Source: Bifidobacterium sp. ESL0784 | GTDB lineage: Bacteria; Actinomycetota; Actinomycetes; Actinomycetales; Bifidobacteriaceae | Direction: 5' to 3' | Assembly: GCF_029433295.1 (NCBI RefSeq) | Contig: NZ_JAQTHV010000001.1 | Span: forward strand, 434,001-498,000 | Length of the DNA: 64,000 bases | Part shown: positions 56,329-64,000 of the stretch, piece after piece | Position numbering within the stretch: the stretch's first letter is position 1 | How the letters are laid out: each line of letters opens with the position of its first letter | Translations under genes and position numbers: made by a program | Notes under the pieces: model-generated | Database searches by the model: none | What the model saw: the letters and a program-made list of their open reading frames with translations, nothing else | What the model was told of the DNA's origin: nothing

Positions 56329-58215
56329 ATGACACGCAGGAGGAACAAGCGCAGGAAGCCTGTATCGGGCAAGGCCGCCGTCGCGCGCAATATCAAAGCC
56401 AATCCTGCTCGCGATGAATCCCATGGTGCCAAAAACGTTGCCGGCCATGATGAAGCGGCAAAAAATAAGTCTGATGCCAGTGGCAAAGAAAAGATTAATG
56501 GCAAATCGGCCTCCAGGAATGATAAAACGCTAGAGAACAAAACGAAAACTGGTGGCCACGCTGATGGCGAGAATAAAGACGAAGCCGTTCAGGAAACAGG
56601 CGTAAAGAATAAAGACAAAGCCAGCCATAAAGCCGAAGTCGATAATGACAGCGAAAGCCATGCGGATGACACAAAGGACGCAGACAACGCTGCGGGTAAC
56701 GCCGACGACGCGGATGGTGCGGCCGCGGCCGGTAATGCTGTGAATCCTGACAGTGCTGATGGAGATGTTGCTGCCGAAGCCGACGATGCCACCGATGGTC
56801 ATGATTCCGGCAATGCCGATGATCATGAAGAAGATGGCTATCCGATAGAGCCAAGTCAAGATACGACGCCTGCCGAACCTGCTGCGAAGCCTTCTTCCGA
56901 ACCATCTGCGCAACCCGAAGAAAAACTCTCCGAAGAAGTGCCCATCGAGGAACTGTCGATCAAGACGATCAAAGTGCGCAAGGGAGCCAAGTTGGCTCGC
57001 ATCTTGTTGATTGTCTTTCTTGTGTTGGTCATCGTGCTCGCGCTGACGGGCATGGGTGCGTGGGGCTACAGCCAATTTCGTCCCATCAAGGTGAGTGTCA
57101 ACGGTGCCGAGCAACAGGTGAGCGCCAATACGTCGCTTGGCAAACTGGCGGCCGATCATGATGATTTCGGTGCTAAACCGGGGAAGTTGCTTTCCGTTTC
57201 AGGCAAGGTTCTCAAAAGGGCCGGCGGCGGTCCGGTGAGGTATACGCTCAATGGCAAGGAAATCGGGGATGCCGACGTAGCCAAGGATGCCGGGACGTCC
57301 GGCTCTGCGAAAAAAACAACGGCGAGCAATAAAGGTGCCGTAGCGCACGGAGCCAATGCGCCTATAGACCTCAACAAGGTCAAGCTGCCTGAAAACGCGA
57401 AAATTACCGTAAAAGACGGCAAAAACCTGACCGAAAAGCACGATATCCAGCGCACGATGATTCCGTTCGGTGTCAACGTCAACGGTCATGGTGTCATACA
57501 AAAACTCACGCAGAAAGGTGAGCAGGGCAGCAAGGAAGTCTGGACCGGCAAGATTTCCGGTGAAAAGGTCGACAAAGGTGTGGTCAAGGAACCGAAGAAC
57601 GTCATCGTCGATACGTTCTCGCCCAAGCCCGCAACGCGCAAGGTGGTTGCGCTGACGTTCGACGACGGGCCGAGCCAATACAGCGGGCCCATTCTCGACA
57701 TCCTGAAAGAGAAAGGGGTCAAAGCCACGTTCTTCGATGTCGGCAACGGCGCGGCGGCCTGGCCGAAATACGAGCAGCGCATGGTGGCCGAGGGTCATCA
57801 GGTGGCCAGCCACAGCTATTCGCATCCCGACATGTACAAGCTCAATCCTGACCAGTTGCGCGAAAACATTTCGCGGGGCTTGTCTAGTATCAAGTCGGCT
57901 TCCGGCGTCAAGACCAAGATGCTGCGTGCGCCGTACGGCAATTTCGGGCCCAATCAGTGGCTTTACGTCAGCGATCTGATTGATTATAACGTGATATGGA
58001 CCATCGATACGAAGGATTGGAAGAAGCCGGGTGCGCCGGAGATAGCCAATGCTGCGCTTTCCAAGGCCTACAACGGCGCGGTGATCCTCATGCACGACGG
58101 CGGCGGTGACAGGAGCGAGGATATCGCGGCGCTGCCCGGCATCATCGACGGTCTGAAGGGCCAAGGCTACGAATTCGTCACCATCGATCAGCTCATGGCC
58201 ATGGACGGCAAGTGA
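56329..58215 (+). CDS. Membrane-anchored polysaccharide deacetylase (NodB domain)
   Basis: 628 residues. Residues 1-215 form a cytoplasmic low-complexity tail rich in Asp, Ala, Lys and Glu; one membrane helix follows (about 222-243, 'ILLIVFLVLVIVLALTGMGA'). The extracellular part has an unclassified region (250-420) and a C-terminal NodB domain with 'VALTFDDGPSQYSG' (catalytic Asp-Asp), 'ASHSYSHPDMY' (metal His pair), 'LRAPYGNFGPNQW' and 'VILMHDGGGDRS'. Such enzymes de-N-acetylate peptidoglycan or exopolysaccharide. Its position after the rml genes fits either. The ATG at 56329 follows AAGGGAAC. The long acidic tail is unusual. Confidence 0.9.
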   Translation: MTRRRNKRRKPVSGKAAVARNIKANPARDESHGAKNVAGHDEAAKNKSDASGKEKINGKSASRNDKTLENKTKTGGHADGENKDEAVQETGVKNKDKASHKAEVDNDSESHADDTKDADNAAGNADDADGAAAAGNAVNPDSADGDVAAEADDATDGHDSGNADDHEEDGYPIEPSQDTTPAEPAAKPSSEPSAQPEEKLSEEVPIEELSIKTIKVRKGAKLARILLIVFLVLVIVLALTGMGAWGYSQFRPIKVSVNGAEQQVSANTSLGKLAADHDDFGAKPGKLLSVSGKVLKRAGGGPVRYTLNGKEIGDADVAKDAGTSGSAKKTTASNKGAVAHGANAPIDLNKVKLPENAKITVKDGKNLTEKHDIQRTMIPFGVNVNGHGVIQKLTQKGEQGSKEVWTGKISGEKVDKGVVKEPKNVIVDTFSPKPATRKVVALTFDDGPSQYSGPILDILKEKGVKATFFDVGNGAAAWPKYEQRMVAEGHQVASHSYSHPDMYKLNPDQLRENISRGLSSIKSASGVKTKMLRAPYGNFGPNQWLYVSDLIDYNVIWTIDTKDWKKPGAPEIANAALSKAYNGAVILMHDGGGDRSEDIAALPGIIDGLKGQGYEFVTIDQLMAMDGK

Positions 58216-58415
58216 AAGGTACGGCTTTCGGGCTTGCGGTAAGGCTTTCCGGTTGAAACGTCGGTGAAGGCAATTTTCGCTTTTTGCCAGCCACGTTTGG
58301 GCCGGTTTCGTATCGGCTGTTGGCATTTCCGTTTGTTCCGTGTCCGAGATGCTAGCATTATTGGATGATGAACGGCATATGCGTCCGAGTCGACAATATG
58401 CAAGCAGTCAAAATG

Positions 58416-58445
58416 TTGCAAATTGTTACAAAACATGTGTACTAT
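58416..58445 (+). promoter_or_regulatory. Candidate galE promoter
   Basis: TTGCAA (58416-58421) and TACTAT (58440-58445) are 18 bases apart, in an AT-rich island 50-80 bases before galE. A TGTT-ACAA-AACA dyad overlaps the spacer. Confidence 0.4.
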
Positions 58446-58496
58446 GTGTGTGCTAATGTTATGTTTTGTTAGGTTGCGACACAATAAGGAGCAAAA

Positions 58497-59516
58497 ATGA
58501 CAACTGTGTTGGTTACCGGGGGAGCCGGATACATCGGCACTCACACCGATGTTGAGCTGCTGAACAAGGGCTACGACGTCATCAGCGTCGACAATTACGT
58601 CAATTCCGTGCCGGAAGCGCTTGACCGTGTCAAGACGATCACCGGCAAGGAAGTCAAGCGTTACGACGGGGATGTACGCGACGAAGAATTGATGAACCGT
58701 ATCTTCGAGGAGAACGACGTCGACTGGGTCATTCATTTCGCGGGCCTCAAGGCCGTGGGCGAGTCCGTCGCCAAGCCGATCGAGTACTACGACAACAATC
58801 TCACCGGCACGATGGTGTTGCTGAAGACGATGCGTGACCACGGCGTCAAGAAGATCATCTTCTCCTCGTCCGCCACGGTCTACGGCAAGGCCGAGCATCT
58901 GCCTCTCACCGAGGAAAGCCCCGTCGGTGGCACCACCAACCCGTACGGCACCTCCAAGCTCTTCCAGGAGCAGATCCTGCGCGACGTCTATGTCGCCGAC
59001 GACACCTGGACCATCGTGCTGCTGCGCTACTTCAACCCGGTCGGTGCTCACGAATCCGGCCTCCTGGGCGAGGACCCGAAGGGCATTCCCGCCAACCTCA
59101 CCCCATATATCGCCAAGGTGGCGCTGGGCGAGCTCAAGGAAGTCCAGGTCTACGGCGACGATTATCCGACCCCCGACGGCACCGGCGTGCGCGACTACAT
59201 TCACGTCGTCGACCTTGCCAAGGGCCACGCCGCGGTGATCGACAAGATCGACAATCCCGGCGTTTACACCTACAACCTTGGCACCGGCCACGGCTACTCC
59301 GTCCTCGAGGTCATCAAGGCCTACGAGAAGGCCGCCGGTCACAAGATTCCGTACGCCATCAAGCCCCGTCGCCCCGGCGACATCGCGGCCTGCTATGCGG
59401 ATTCCTCCAAGGCCGAGCGTGAGCTGGGCTGGAAGGCCAAGCTAGGCATCGATGAGATGGCCGCTTCGTCTCTCAACTGGCAGACCAAGAACCCGAAGGG
59501 CTTCCGCAAGGACTGA
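58497..59516 (+). CDS. galE: UDP-glucose 4-epimerase
   Basis: 339 residues. NAD-binding 'VLVTGGAGYIGTHTDVELL', 'VDWVIHFAGLKAVGESV', the catalytic 'IIFSSSATVYGKAEHLPLTE' and Tyr-x3-Lys in 'NPYGTSKLFQEQIL' are intact. It interconverts UDP-glucose and UDP-galactose, serving the Leloir pathway central to bifidobacterial galactoside use and supplying UDP-galactose to the polysaccharide locus. AAGGAG lies 6 bases before the ATG. It is followed by a strong terminator. It marks the right edge of the locus; codon use is highly biased, as in highly expressed genes. Confidence 0.96.
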   Translation: MTTVLVTGGAGYIGTHTDVELLNKGYDVISVDNYVNSVPEALDRVKTITGKEVKRYDGDVRDEELMNRIFEENDVDWVIHFAGLKAVGESVAKPIEYYDNNLTGTMVLLKTMRDHGVKKIIFSSSATVYGKAEHLPLTEESPVGGTTNPYGTSKLFQEQILRDVYVADDTWTIVLLRYFNPVGAHESGLLGEDPKGIPANLTPYIAKVALGELKEVQVYGDDYPTPDGTGVRDYIHVVDLAKGHAAVIDKIDNPGVYTYNLGTGHGYSVLEVIKAYEKAAGHKIPYAIKPRRPGDIAACYADSSKAERELGWKAKLGIDEMAASSLNWQTKNPKGFRKD

Positions 59517-59549
59517 TTTGATTTGGCAGGTCTTAATAGACTGATCGTC

Positions 59550-59592
59550 AAGTAGCCGTCACCGTGTGCATGCATGGTGACGGCTACTTTTA
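59550..59592 (+). terminator. Intrinsic terminator of galE
   Basis: A 14-bp perfect stem (59550-59563 with 59576-59589) around 12 bases is followed by TTTTAATTTT, 33 bases after the galE stop. Confidence 0.9.
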
Positions 59593-59608
59593 ATTTTGAG
59601 ATACAAAT

Positions 59609-59637
59609 GGGGCTTCCAGCGTGTAACCGGAAGCCCC
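59609..59637 (-). terminator. Terminator of the minus-strand cell-wall gene
   Basis: A 9-bp stem GGGGCTTCC/GGAAGCCCC; on the minus strand it is followed by ATTTGTAT. It lies 30 bases past the stop at 59668. Confidence 0.7.
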
Positions 59638-59667
59638 AAACGATTTATTATTTACTGCTATTCAAAC

Positions 59668-60669
59668 TCAGTAGCTGTGAGCCGTCAGCCAGTGAGCGTA
59701 GGCGCCTTGTACGCCGCCGTAGCGTGCACAATAACCCCAGAACCATTTGAGCTGGGTCTGATAGTTGGTGGCCCAGTCCGCACCGGCGCTCGCCATCTTA
59801 TTGCCGGGCAATGCCTGAGGCAGACCGTAGGCGCCGGAAGGATTCTGCGCGTTGACGCGCCAGCCGGACTCATGGCTGATGATGTAGACGGTAGCGGTGA
59901 AGTCGGCCTCCGAGCCGCCGTTGGAAAGCAGATAATCATGTGCCCACTGCTGCATCTCGCCGACAGGAACCGTGGAACCGATGTTGGCAGCCGCGCTGGA
60001 AACAGGGGAATTGGAACCGGTGCCCACAAGGATGACCTTGTCGACTGGAGCCTGCTTCACGAATGAGGTGAATACGTTGGAGGAGATGGTCTTCTTGCCG
60101 GCCTTCGTGACGAGGCTGGTGGTCTCCATCACGCCTTCCTGACCCTCGGACTCGACCTTCTGCTGGCCCTTGGGCAAGTCGGAGGTTTCCTTGGTCACGA
60201 CGTTGAAACCGATGGGAGCGTCGGAAGTCTCGAGATTCGCGTCGGCACGCTCGATGGTGATGACAGTGGACTCATTGACCTTGGTCTTAAGACTTGGATT
60301 GACGACGTCGCCGGTCTCGAGGGTGATGTCGCCCTGATCGAGCACGGACTTGACGTCGGTGAAGTGGGAGCCGACCACGGCGCGGTTCTTGCCGTTGATC
60401 TTGACGGTGACATAGGTGTCGCCGGCCTTGCCGCCGCGAAGGTCCTCGCGGTCGCTGCCGCGGGAGACGCCCAGTGCATTGGCGTCGGTGGCCGAATACG
60501 AAGTGACGCGATTGACGGAATCTTGGCGTGCATCATGGGAATGGACGGCGATGACACTGCCGCCCACTAATGCCACAACCGCTGCTACGCCGGCCGCGAT
60601 CTTCGTCCACTGGCGTTTGCTCAGCGACCTCAAGGTCTTGGTTTGCTTACGGTGGTTAGCCTTAGCCAT
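59668..60669 (-). CDS. Secreted G5-domain lytic transglycosylase-like protein
   Basis: 333 residues. An N-terminal basic stretch and hydrophobic segment (about 24-44, 'KIAAGVAAVVALVGGSVIAV') send it to or through the membrane. Residues about 85-200 resemble DUF348/G5 regions ('VKSVLDQGDITLETGDVVNP', 'TKETSDLPKGQQKVESEGQE'). The C-terminal 'VYIISHESGWRVNAQNPSGA' followed by 'YGLPQALPGNKMASAGADW' carries the catalytic Glu of a lysozyme-like transglycosylase. The set resembles actinobacterial Rpf and aggregation-promoting-factor proteins that remodel peptidoglycan. AGGAG lies upstream of the ATG at 60669. Predicted leader is about 165 bases. Confidence 0.85.
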   Translation of the reverse strand: MAKANHRKQTKTLRSLSKRQWTKIAAGVAAVVALVGGSVIAVHSHDARQDSVNRVTSYSATDANALGVSRGSDREDLRGGKAGDTYVTVKINGKNRAVVGSHFTDVKSVLDQGDITLETGDVVNPSLKTKVNESTVITIERADANLETSDAPIGFNVVTKETSDLPKGQQKVESEGQEGVMETTSLVTKAGKKTISSNVFTSFVKQAPVDKVILVGTGSNSPVSSAAANIGSTVPVGEMQQWAHDYLLSNGGSEADFTATVYIISHESGWRVNAQNPSGAYGLPQALPGNKMASAGADWATNYQTQLKWFWGYCARYGGVQGAYAHWLTAHSY

Positions 60670-61084
60670 TTGCCTTAAATACTCCTAAAGTAGTCCTACA
60701 GTTCACATGCGCCAAACAACGGACGCACCGTACAACTCTCATCTCATATCTCTTCCGCACATACCTTGACGCGCGGGATGCAACGCCGCAACTTCTTTAA
60801 TCCGCATGCGCGGGTACATCACTACATCACAAAACAAACATAATTATAACGCAGTGGCACGAAAAATCCCTTGTATAAATGGTCAGAATATAGTGGTTTC
60901 TGACAAAATGAATTACGTATTACGCTTTGAAATGCCGGTATTCTGTCGATTCGATAGCAAATATGCCGATAGCCAAACGTTGCTGGCTATCGGCATACCG
61001 CTTTACACGAAAAATATTCAGGAATCCTTCAGACTTCGTTTGAGCTTACGAACCCGAACGTTTCCTGCCTAAGGTTCCGGGCTC
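60670..61084. other. Intergenic region with promoter and terminator candidates
   Basis: 415 bases between two minus-strand genes. A TATAAT-like -10 on the minus strand (60843-60848) would give the transglycosylase a 165-base leader; I looked for a c-di-AMP (ydaO) riboswitch, known upstream of such genes, and did not see its conserved blocks. A 14-bp hairpin at 60962-60997 probably ends trxA. No gene seen. Confidence 0.55.
60962..60997 (-). terminator. Probable trxA terminator
   Basis: Perfect 14-bp stem TATGCCGATAGCCA/TGGCTATCGGCATA with an 8-base loop; the minus-strand tail reads TTTGCT, so the T-run is short. It lies 88 bases beyond the trxA stop. Confidence 0.65.
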
Positions 61085-61435
61085 TCAGGCGTTGGCGTCT
61101 TGCTTGGCATCGACATCAAGGGCGCGGGCCTGCTTGATGACCTCGTCAAGGTCGGAGGCGCGCAGTGCGCCGGCCTGCTTGAAGATGATCTGGCCCTTCT
61201 TGGCGATCATCAGCGTGGGGACGGCCTGGATCTCGGCCGCCGTGGCAAGCTCCTGGTTCTGATCGATGTCGACCTTGCCGAAGACGATGTCGGGGTTGGC
61301 CTCGCTGGCCTTCTCGTAAACCGGACCGAACGCCTTGCACGGGCCGCACCAGGTGGCCCAGAAATCAACGAACACCAGGTCGTTGTTGGTGATGGTCTCT
61401 TCAAAGTTCTTTGCCGTCAAAGTCTGCGTTGCCAT
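61085..61435 (-). CDS. trxA: Thioredoxin
   Basis: 116 residues. Thioredoxin fold with active site 'WATWCGPCKAFGPVYEKAS' (Cys30, Cys33), 'GKVDIDQNQELATAAEIQAV' and cis-Pro in 'AVPTLMIAKKGQIIF'. It is the general cytosolic disulfide reductant, reduced by thioredoxin reductase. The start is ATG 61435, with AAGGAG upstream; a longer frame to 61567 is not conserved. A 20-residue Lys/Ala/Asp tail follows the fold. It is divergent from the NUDIX-like gene. Confidence 0.95.
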   Translation of the reverse strand: MATQTLTAKNFEETITNNDLVFVDFWATWCGPCKAFGPVYEKASEANPDIVFGKVDIDQNQELATAAEIQAVPTLMIAKKGQIIFKQAGALRASDLDEVIKQARALDVDAKQDANA

Positions 61436-61596
61436 GATTATGGCTCCTTCCGCTTGTGCGTTGCACCATTCGTGGACTTCAACCTCACGCAACGGTGTAA
61501 TATTCAGTCTCGCAGGAAACCCCAACATTGCTAAGCCAGTGACGAAAAGACTGTTCGCCTCGCGCATTCGTCAGCCACAACGCCGATAATGGAGCC

Positions 61597-62229
61597 ATGG
61601 CAGTCTTGAATGATGAAGTGCCCGACGAGGGCGATTTCGATGCGGGGCGGCATCGCGGCGAATTCGATGGCATCACACCCGAAGACTTTGTGCGTGGTGG
61701 CAGCAACGGCAACCCTCCGGGATGGCTTTCGCCGCACGATATCGACGAAGCGCGCGCCAAGCTACCCATCGTTTACACCGAAGTGGTTCCGGTGCGTGCC
61801 GACGAGATGGGACGGATTTCCGAGGTCGGCTCGCTGCTGCGGGTGCGCGACAGCGGTTCCGTGGAACGCACGCTGATCACCGGCCGTATCCTTTTCCACG
61901 AGACCATCCGCGAGGCCATCGCGCGCAACATCGCCAAGGATTTGGGCGACCTCGCGCTGCCGATTCTGCCGGCGAGCCTCCAGCCCTTCACCGTCGCCGA
62001 ATTCTTCCCGACGCCAGGCATTTCCGAGTTCTACGATCCGCGCCAGCACGCCATCGCGCTGTGCTATGTGGTCCAGATTTCCGGCGATTGCAAGCCGCTC
62101 GACCCCGCGCTCGACGTGGAGTGGTGCGACGTGGGCGGCAAACAGCTCGACACGTTCATTGCCCAGATGGCGGGCGGGCACGGCCAGATCGTGCGCCGTG
62201 CGCTTTCGTGGGCCGGCGTCGGCGAATAA
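61597..62229 (+). CDS. DUF4916 NUDIX-like protein
   Basis: 210 residues of the actinobacterial DUF4916 group, distant NUDIX relatives. Features are 'GWLSPHDIDEARAKLPIVYT', 'VPVRADEMGRISEVGSLLRV' and the modified Nudix helix region 'GRILFHETIREAIARNIAKD'; 'FTVAEFFPTPGISEFYDPRQ' follows. The typical G-x5-E-x7-REUxEE box is not intact, so hydrolase activity is uncertain. The ATG at 61597 has little Shine-Dalgarno. It is 14 bases before the alpha/beta hydrolase, so both are likely in one operon with nudC. Confidence 0.8.
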   Translation: MAVLNDEVPDEGDFDAGRHRGEFDGITPEDFVRGGSNGNPPGWLSPHDIDEARAKLPIVYTEVVPVRADEMGRISEVGSLLRVRDSGSVERTLITGRILFHETIREAIARNIAKDLGDLALPILPASLQPFTVAEFFPTPGISEFYDPRQHAIALCYVVQISGDCKPLDPALDVEWCDVGGKQLDTFIAQMAGGHGQIVRRALSWAGVGE

Positions 62230-62243
62230 ACGGAATAGGCAAG

Positions 62244-63098
62244 ATGAATATTCGCATTAATAATAAGGTCTATCGTTTAGGGAAGGGCATTCCGCTGATT
62301 CTGCTCCATGCCTTCCCTGTGGATGCGCGGATGTGGGACGAGTGCGCTGCAAGTCTGATTCGGTTGGGTGACGAGCGAGGGGTAGCGCCGTTCCCGATTT
62401 GGGCACCGGATACGCCGGGTGCAGGCGATGCCTCGATTCCCGATGCGCATGCCACGGGATCGATTGCCAAAGACGGTGCTTATGCCGAGGCGATGGACAA
62501 AGTGGCCGAAGCCTATGTCTCCATGCTGCATATCACGGGTCATGAAAAGGCCATTTGGGTGGGTCTTTCGATGGGCGGCTATATCGCGATGGATATTGCG
62601 CGGCTGTTCCCCGAAACCGTTGCCGGGCTTGCCTTGTGCGACACCACTACTATCGCGGACAGCCCCGAGGCCCGCGCAAACCGGCTGAATGTCGCGCAAA
62701 CCTGCGAAGACGACAACACTGTCGAGCCGGTGATGCACTTTGCGCGTCCGCAGGCGGGGGATTCGAGCGTCAAGCAGGGCCAGCGATTTCAGAATCTGCT
62801 GGCCGGTTGGATTCACGATCAAAAGCCGGAAGGACTTGCCTGGCGTGAGCGCATGGCTGCCGGACGCGTCGATACCACCGACCAGCTGGCGCGTGTCACC
62901 GCCCCTGCAGCGATGGTCAGCGGTGAGAATGACCCTTCGAGCCCGCCCGCCAAGATGCGGCCGCTGGCCGATGCCATGACCTCCACTTCCGTCGCTTTCA
63001 CCGCCGTCCCCGATTGCGGCCATTTCAGCGCCGTCGAGCATCCCGATGCTGTCGCAAATGCGTTGCTGGACTTGGCCGAACGGGTACAGGCATCGTGA
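62244..63098 (+). CDS. Alpha/beta-fold hydrolase
   Basis: 284 residues. The oxyanion region 'IPLILLHAFPVDARMWDECA' is followed by the nucleophile elbow 'AIWVGLSMGGYIAMDIARLF' (Ser in G-L-S-M-G), Asp candidates near 'VSGENDPSSPPAKM' and the catalytic His in 'DCGHFSAVEHPDAVA'. The catalytic triad therefore looks complete. Substrate is unknown; esters or C-C bonds are typical. The start is ATG 62244; a frame opening far upstream belongs to the preceding gene in another reading frame. Operon partner of the DUF4916 gene. Confidence 0.88.
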   Translation: MNIRINNKVYRLGKGIPLILLHAFPVDARMWDECAASLIRLGDERGVAPFPIWAPDTPGAGDASIPDAHATGSIAKDGAYAEAMDKVAEAYVSMLHITGHEKAIWVGLSMGGYIAMDIARLFPETVAGLALCDTTTIADSPEARANRLNVAQTCEDDNTVEPVMHFARPQAGDSSVKQGQRFQNLLAGWIHDQKPEGLAWRERMAAGRVDTTDQLARVTAPAAMVSGENDPSSPPAKMRPLADAMTSTSVAFTAVPDCGHFSAVEHPDAVANALLDLAERVQAS

Positions 63099-63233
63099 AT
63101 TATCGTAAGATAATGAATACCAAATAATAAATCATCGAATTTGTCTGACCGCTCCGAAATCTTTTCGTAAGAGGCGTTACGTACGTGTCGATGATGGATT
63201 GCAGGGTTTGAAGCATTGATAAAAGAGGTTGAC

Positions 63234-64000
63234 ATGGCTGCTTCGTTTTCATCGCTGGCATTGACTCAGATGCTGCCGTTCCTGCCGCTGGCGCAGGGCG
63301 ACATCGACTACCAGACACAACGCAGAAGCGACCCGAACCTTTTCGCCGATGTCTTGGCGCAACCGGGGACCACGGTTGTTTTGGTGCGCGACGGCCTTGT
63401 GGCGGTGCCGGATGGTCAGGCGGCGCGGGTCGATTACGAAACCGCGAAGATACGCCTGGCCGGGGTGCCCGGTCAATACGTTTTGCGTGAGTTTGGCGAC
63501 AAGCTTGGTGATTGTGAAGAAACCGGTATCATCCCGATATTCCTTGGCAGCTATGGCGTTGGCAGCGAACACCCTCAAGCGGTCGTTGCCCTTGACATTT
63601 CCGGATTTGCACTGAAAGACGGTATCGGTGGCGGTGCCGCGCAAACCCAAGTCCTCGGGCGCGCCTTGCAACGCTTCGACTGGGTTTCTCTGATGGGATT
63701 CGCCCCGCACGCCTCGGCCCGTGAAGCCGGGCAGGCCACCACGGCGGTTGCGCTGAGCCGCTGGCACGACAACCAGAGATATTGCCCGCGCTGTGGCTGC
63801 CCGGTGCGTCCTGCAATGGCGGGATGGGCCCAGCAATGCGGCAACGCAGACTGCAAGGCTCACGAGTCCTTGCTGTTCCCGCGTATCGAGCCCGCGGTCA
63901 TCACCTCGATTGTCGACGGACAAGACAGACTGCTGCTGCAGCACAACAGGACGTGGAAAAATCCTTTGCACTATTCGGTGTGTGCCGGATTCGTCGAGGC
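63234..64000 (+). CDS. nudC: NADH pyrophosphatase NudC, partial at window end
   Basis: The gene opens with ATG 63234 after GAGGTT and runs off the window; 255 codons are visible. An N-terminal NUDIX-like domain (about 1-170) is followed by the zinc ribbon 'RYCPRCGCPVRPAMAGWAQ' with a second Cys pair in 'QQCGNADCKAHESLLFPRIE', then the start of the catalytic NUDIX domain 'PAVITSIVDGQDRLLLQHNR' and 'LHYSVCAGFVEA'. It hydrolyses NADH and decaps NAD-capped RNA. The catalytic box lies beyond the end. Confidence 0.92.
   Translation, partial: MAASFSSLALTQMLPFLPLAQGDIDYQTQRRSDPNLFADVLAQPGTTVVLVRDGLVAVPDGQAARVDYETAKIRLAGVPGQYVLREFGDKLGDCEETGIIPIFLGSYGVGSEHPQAVVALDISGFALKDGIGGGAAQTQVLGRALQRFDWVSLMGFAPHASAREAGQATTAVALSRWHDNQRYCPRCGCPVRPAMAGWAQQCGNADCKAHESLLFPRIEPAVITSIVDGQDRLLLQHNRTWKNPLHYSVCAGFVE

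Noticed and set aside
60670-60850. c-di-AMP (ydaO) riboswitch before the transglycosylase gene
   Set aside because: Such riboswitches precede similar actinobacterial genes, but the conserved blocks were not found in the 165-base leader.
61722-62243. N-terminal extension of the alpha/beta hydrolase
   Set aside because: The extra frame is Arg-rich and overlaps the DUF4916 gene in another phase; the fold begins right after ATG 62244.

Overview
The window looks like a chromosome segment of a bifidobacterium (Actinomycetota, Bifidobacteriaceae, probably Bifidobacterium). The reasons are the gene order argS-lysA-hom-thrB-maf/NUDIX-dapE-rne-rplU-rpmA-obg-proB-aminotransferase-tRNA-Trp-secE-nusG-rplK-rplA, the moderately high GC of those genes, long disordered extensions on RNase E and NusG, and a fused RmlC-RmlD enzyme. 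The species call is inference from family recognition; no search was run.

Region 1 (about 0.2-29 kb) is conserved housekeeping: a YbbN-like co-chaperone, a CYTH protein, tRNA-Arg(CCG), one unrecognised 679-residue membrane protein, arginyl-tRNA synthetase, a GNAT acetyltransferase, the aspartate-family pathway (lysA, hom, thrB, dapE), a Maf-NUDIX fusion, an AEC transporter, RNase E/G, L21, L27, Obg, ProB, a class I aminotransferase, tRNA-Trp(CCA), SecE, NusG, L11 and L1. Several of these enzymes carry polar low-complexity inserts. A membrane-anchored HNH nuclease and a 14-helix MFS exporter close the region.

Region 2 (about 31-59.5 kb) is a surface-polysaccharide locus. A WbaP-type priming transferase faces a DUF4012 protein, followed by three GT2 glycosyltransferases, a Wzy-like polymerase and a frameshifted acyltransferase on the plus strand. 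Then comes a minus-strand module: a polytopic membrane protein, two tandem copies of a winged-helix/LicC/LicA three-domain fusion, a LicB-like permease, LicD and a Wzx flippase. The plus strand resumes with a polyprenyl-phosphate glycosyltransferase, an intact acyltransferase, rmlB, fused rmlCD and rmlA for dTDP-L-rhamnose, a NodB-type deacetylase and galE. The glycosyltransferase core is visibly more AT-rich than its flanks, as is usual for exchanged serotype-like cassettes. No Wzc/Wzb chain-length system is present in the window.

The most interesting item is the lic-like module. It has every function of a phosphocholine decoration pathway: uptake (LicB), kinase (LicA), cytidylyltransferase (LicC) and transfer (LicD). 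The kinase and cytidylyltransferase are fused behind a DNA-binding domain, the fusion gene is duplicated, and both copies are preceded by the same TGTTCA-N25-TG(A/A-G)CA-type dyad over the predicted promoter. I infer a self-regulated phosphocholine (or related amino-alcohol) modification of the capsule.

Region 3 (about 59.6-64 kb) holds a secreted G5/lytic-transglycosylase cell-wall protein, thioredoxin, a DUF4916 NUDIX-like protein, an alpha/beta hydrolase and the 5' part of nudC, which runs off the window end. No CRISPR array, insertion sequence, prophage or rRNA was seen. The first 228 bases hold no gene that I can support.
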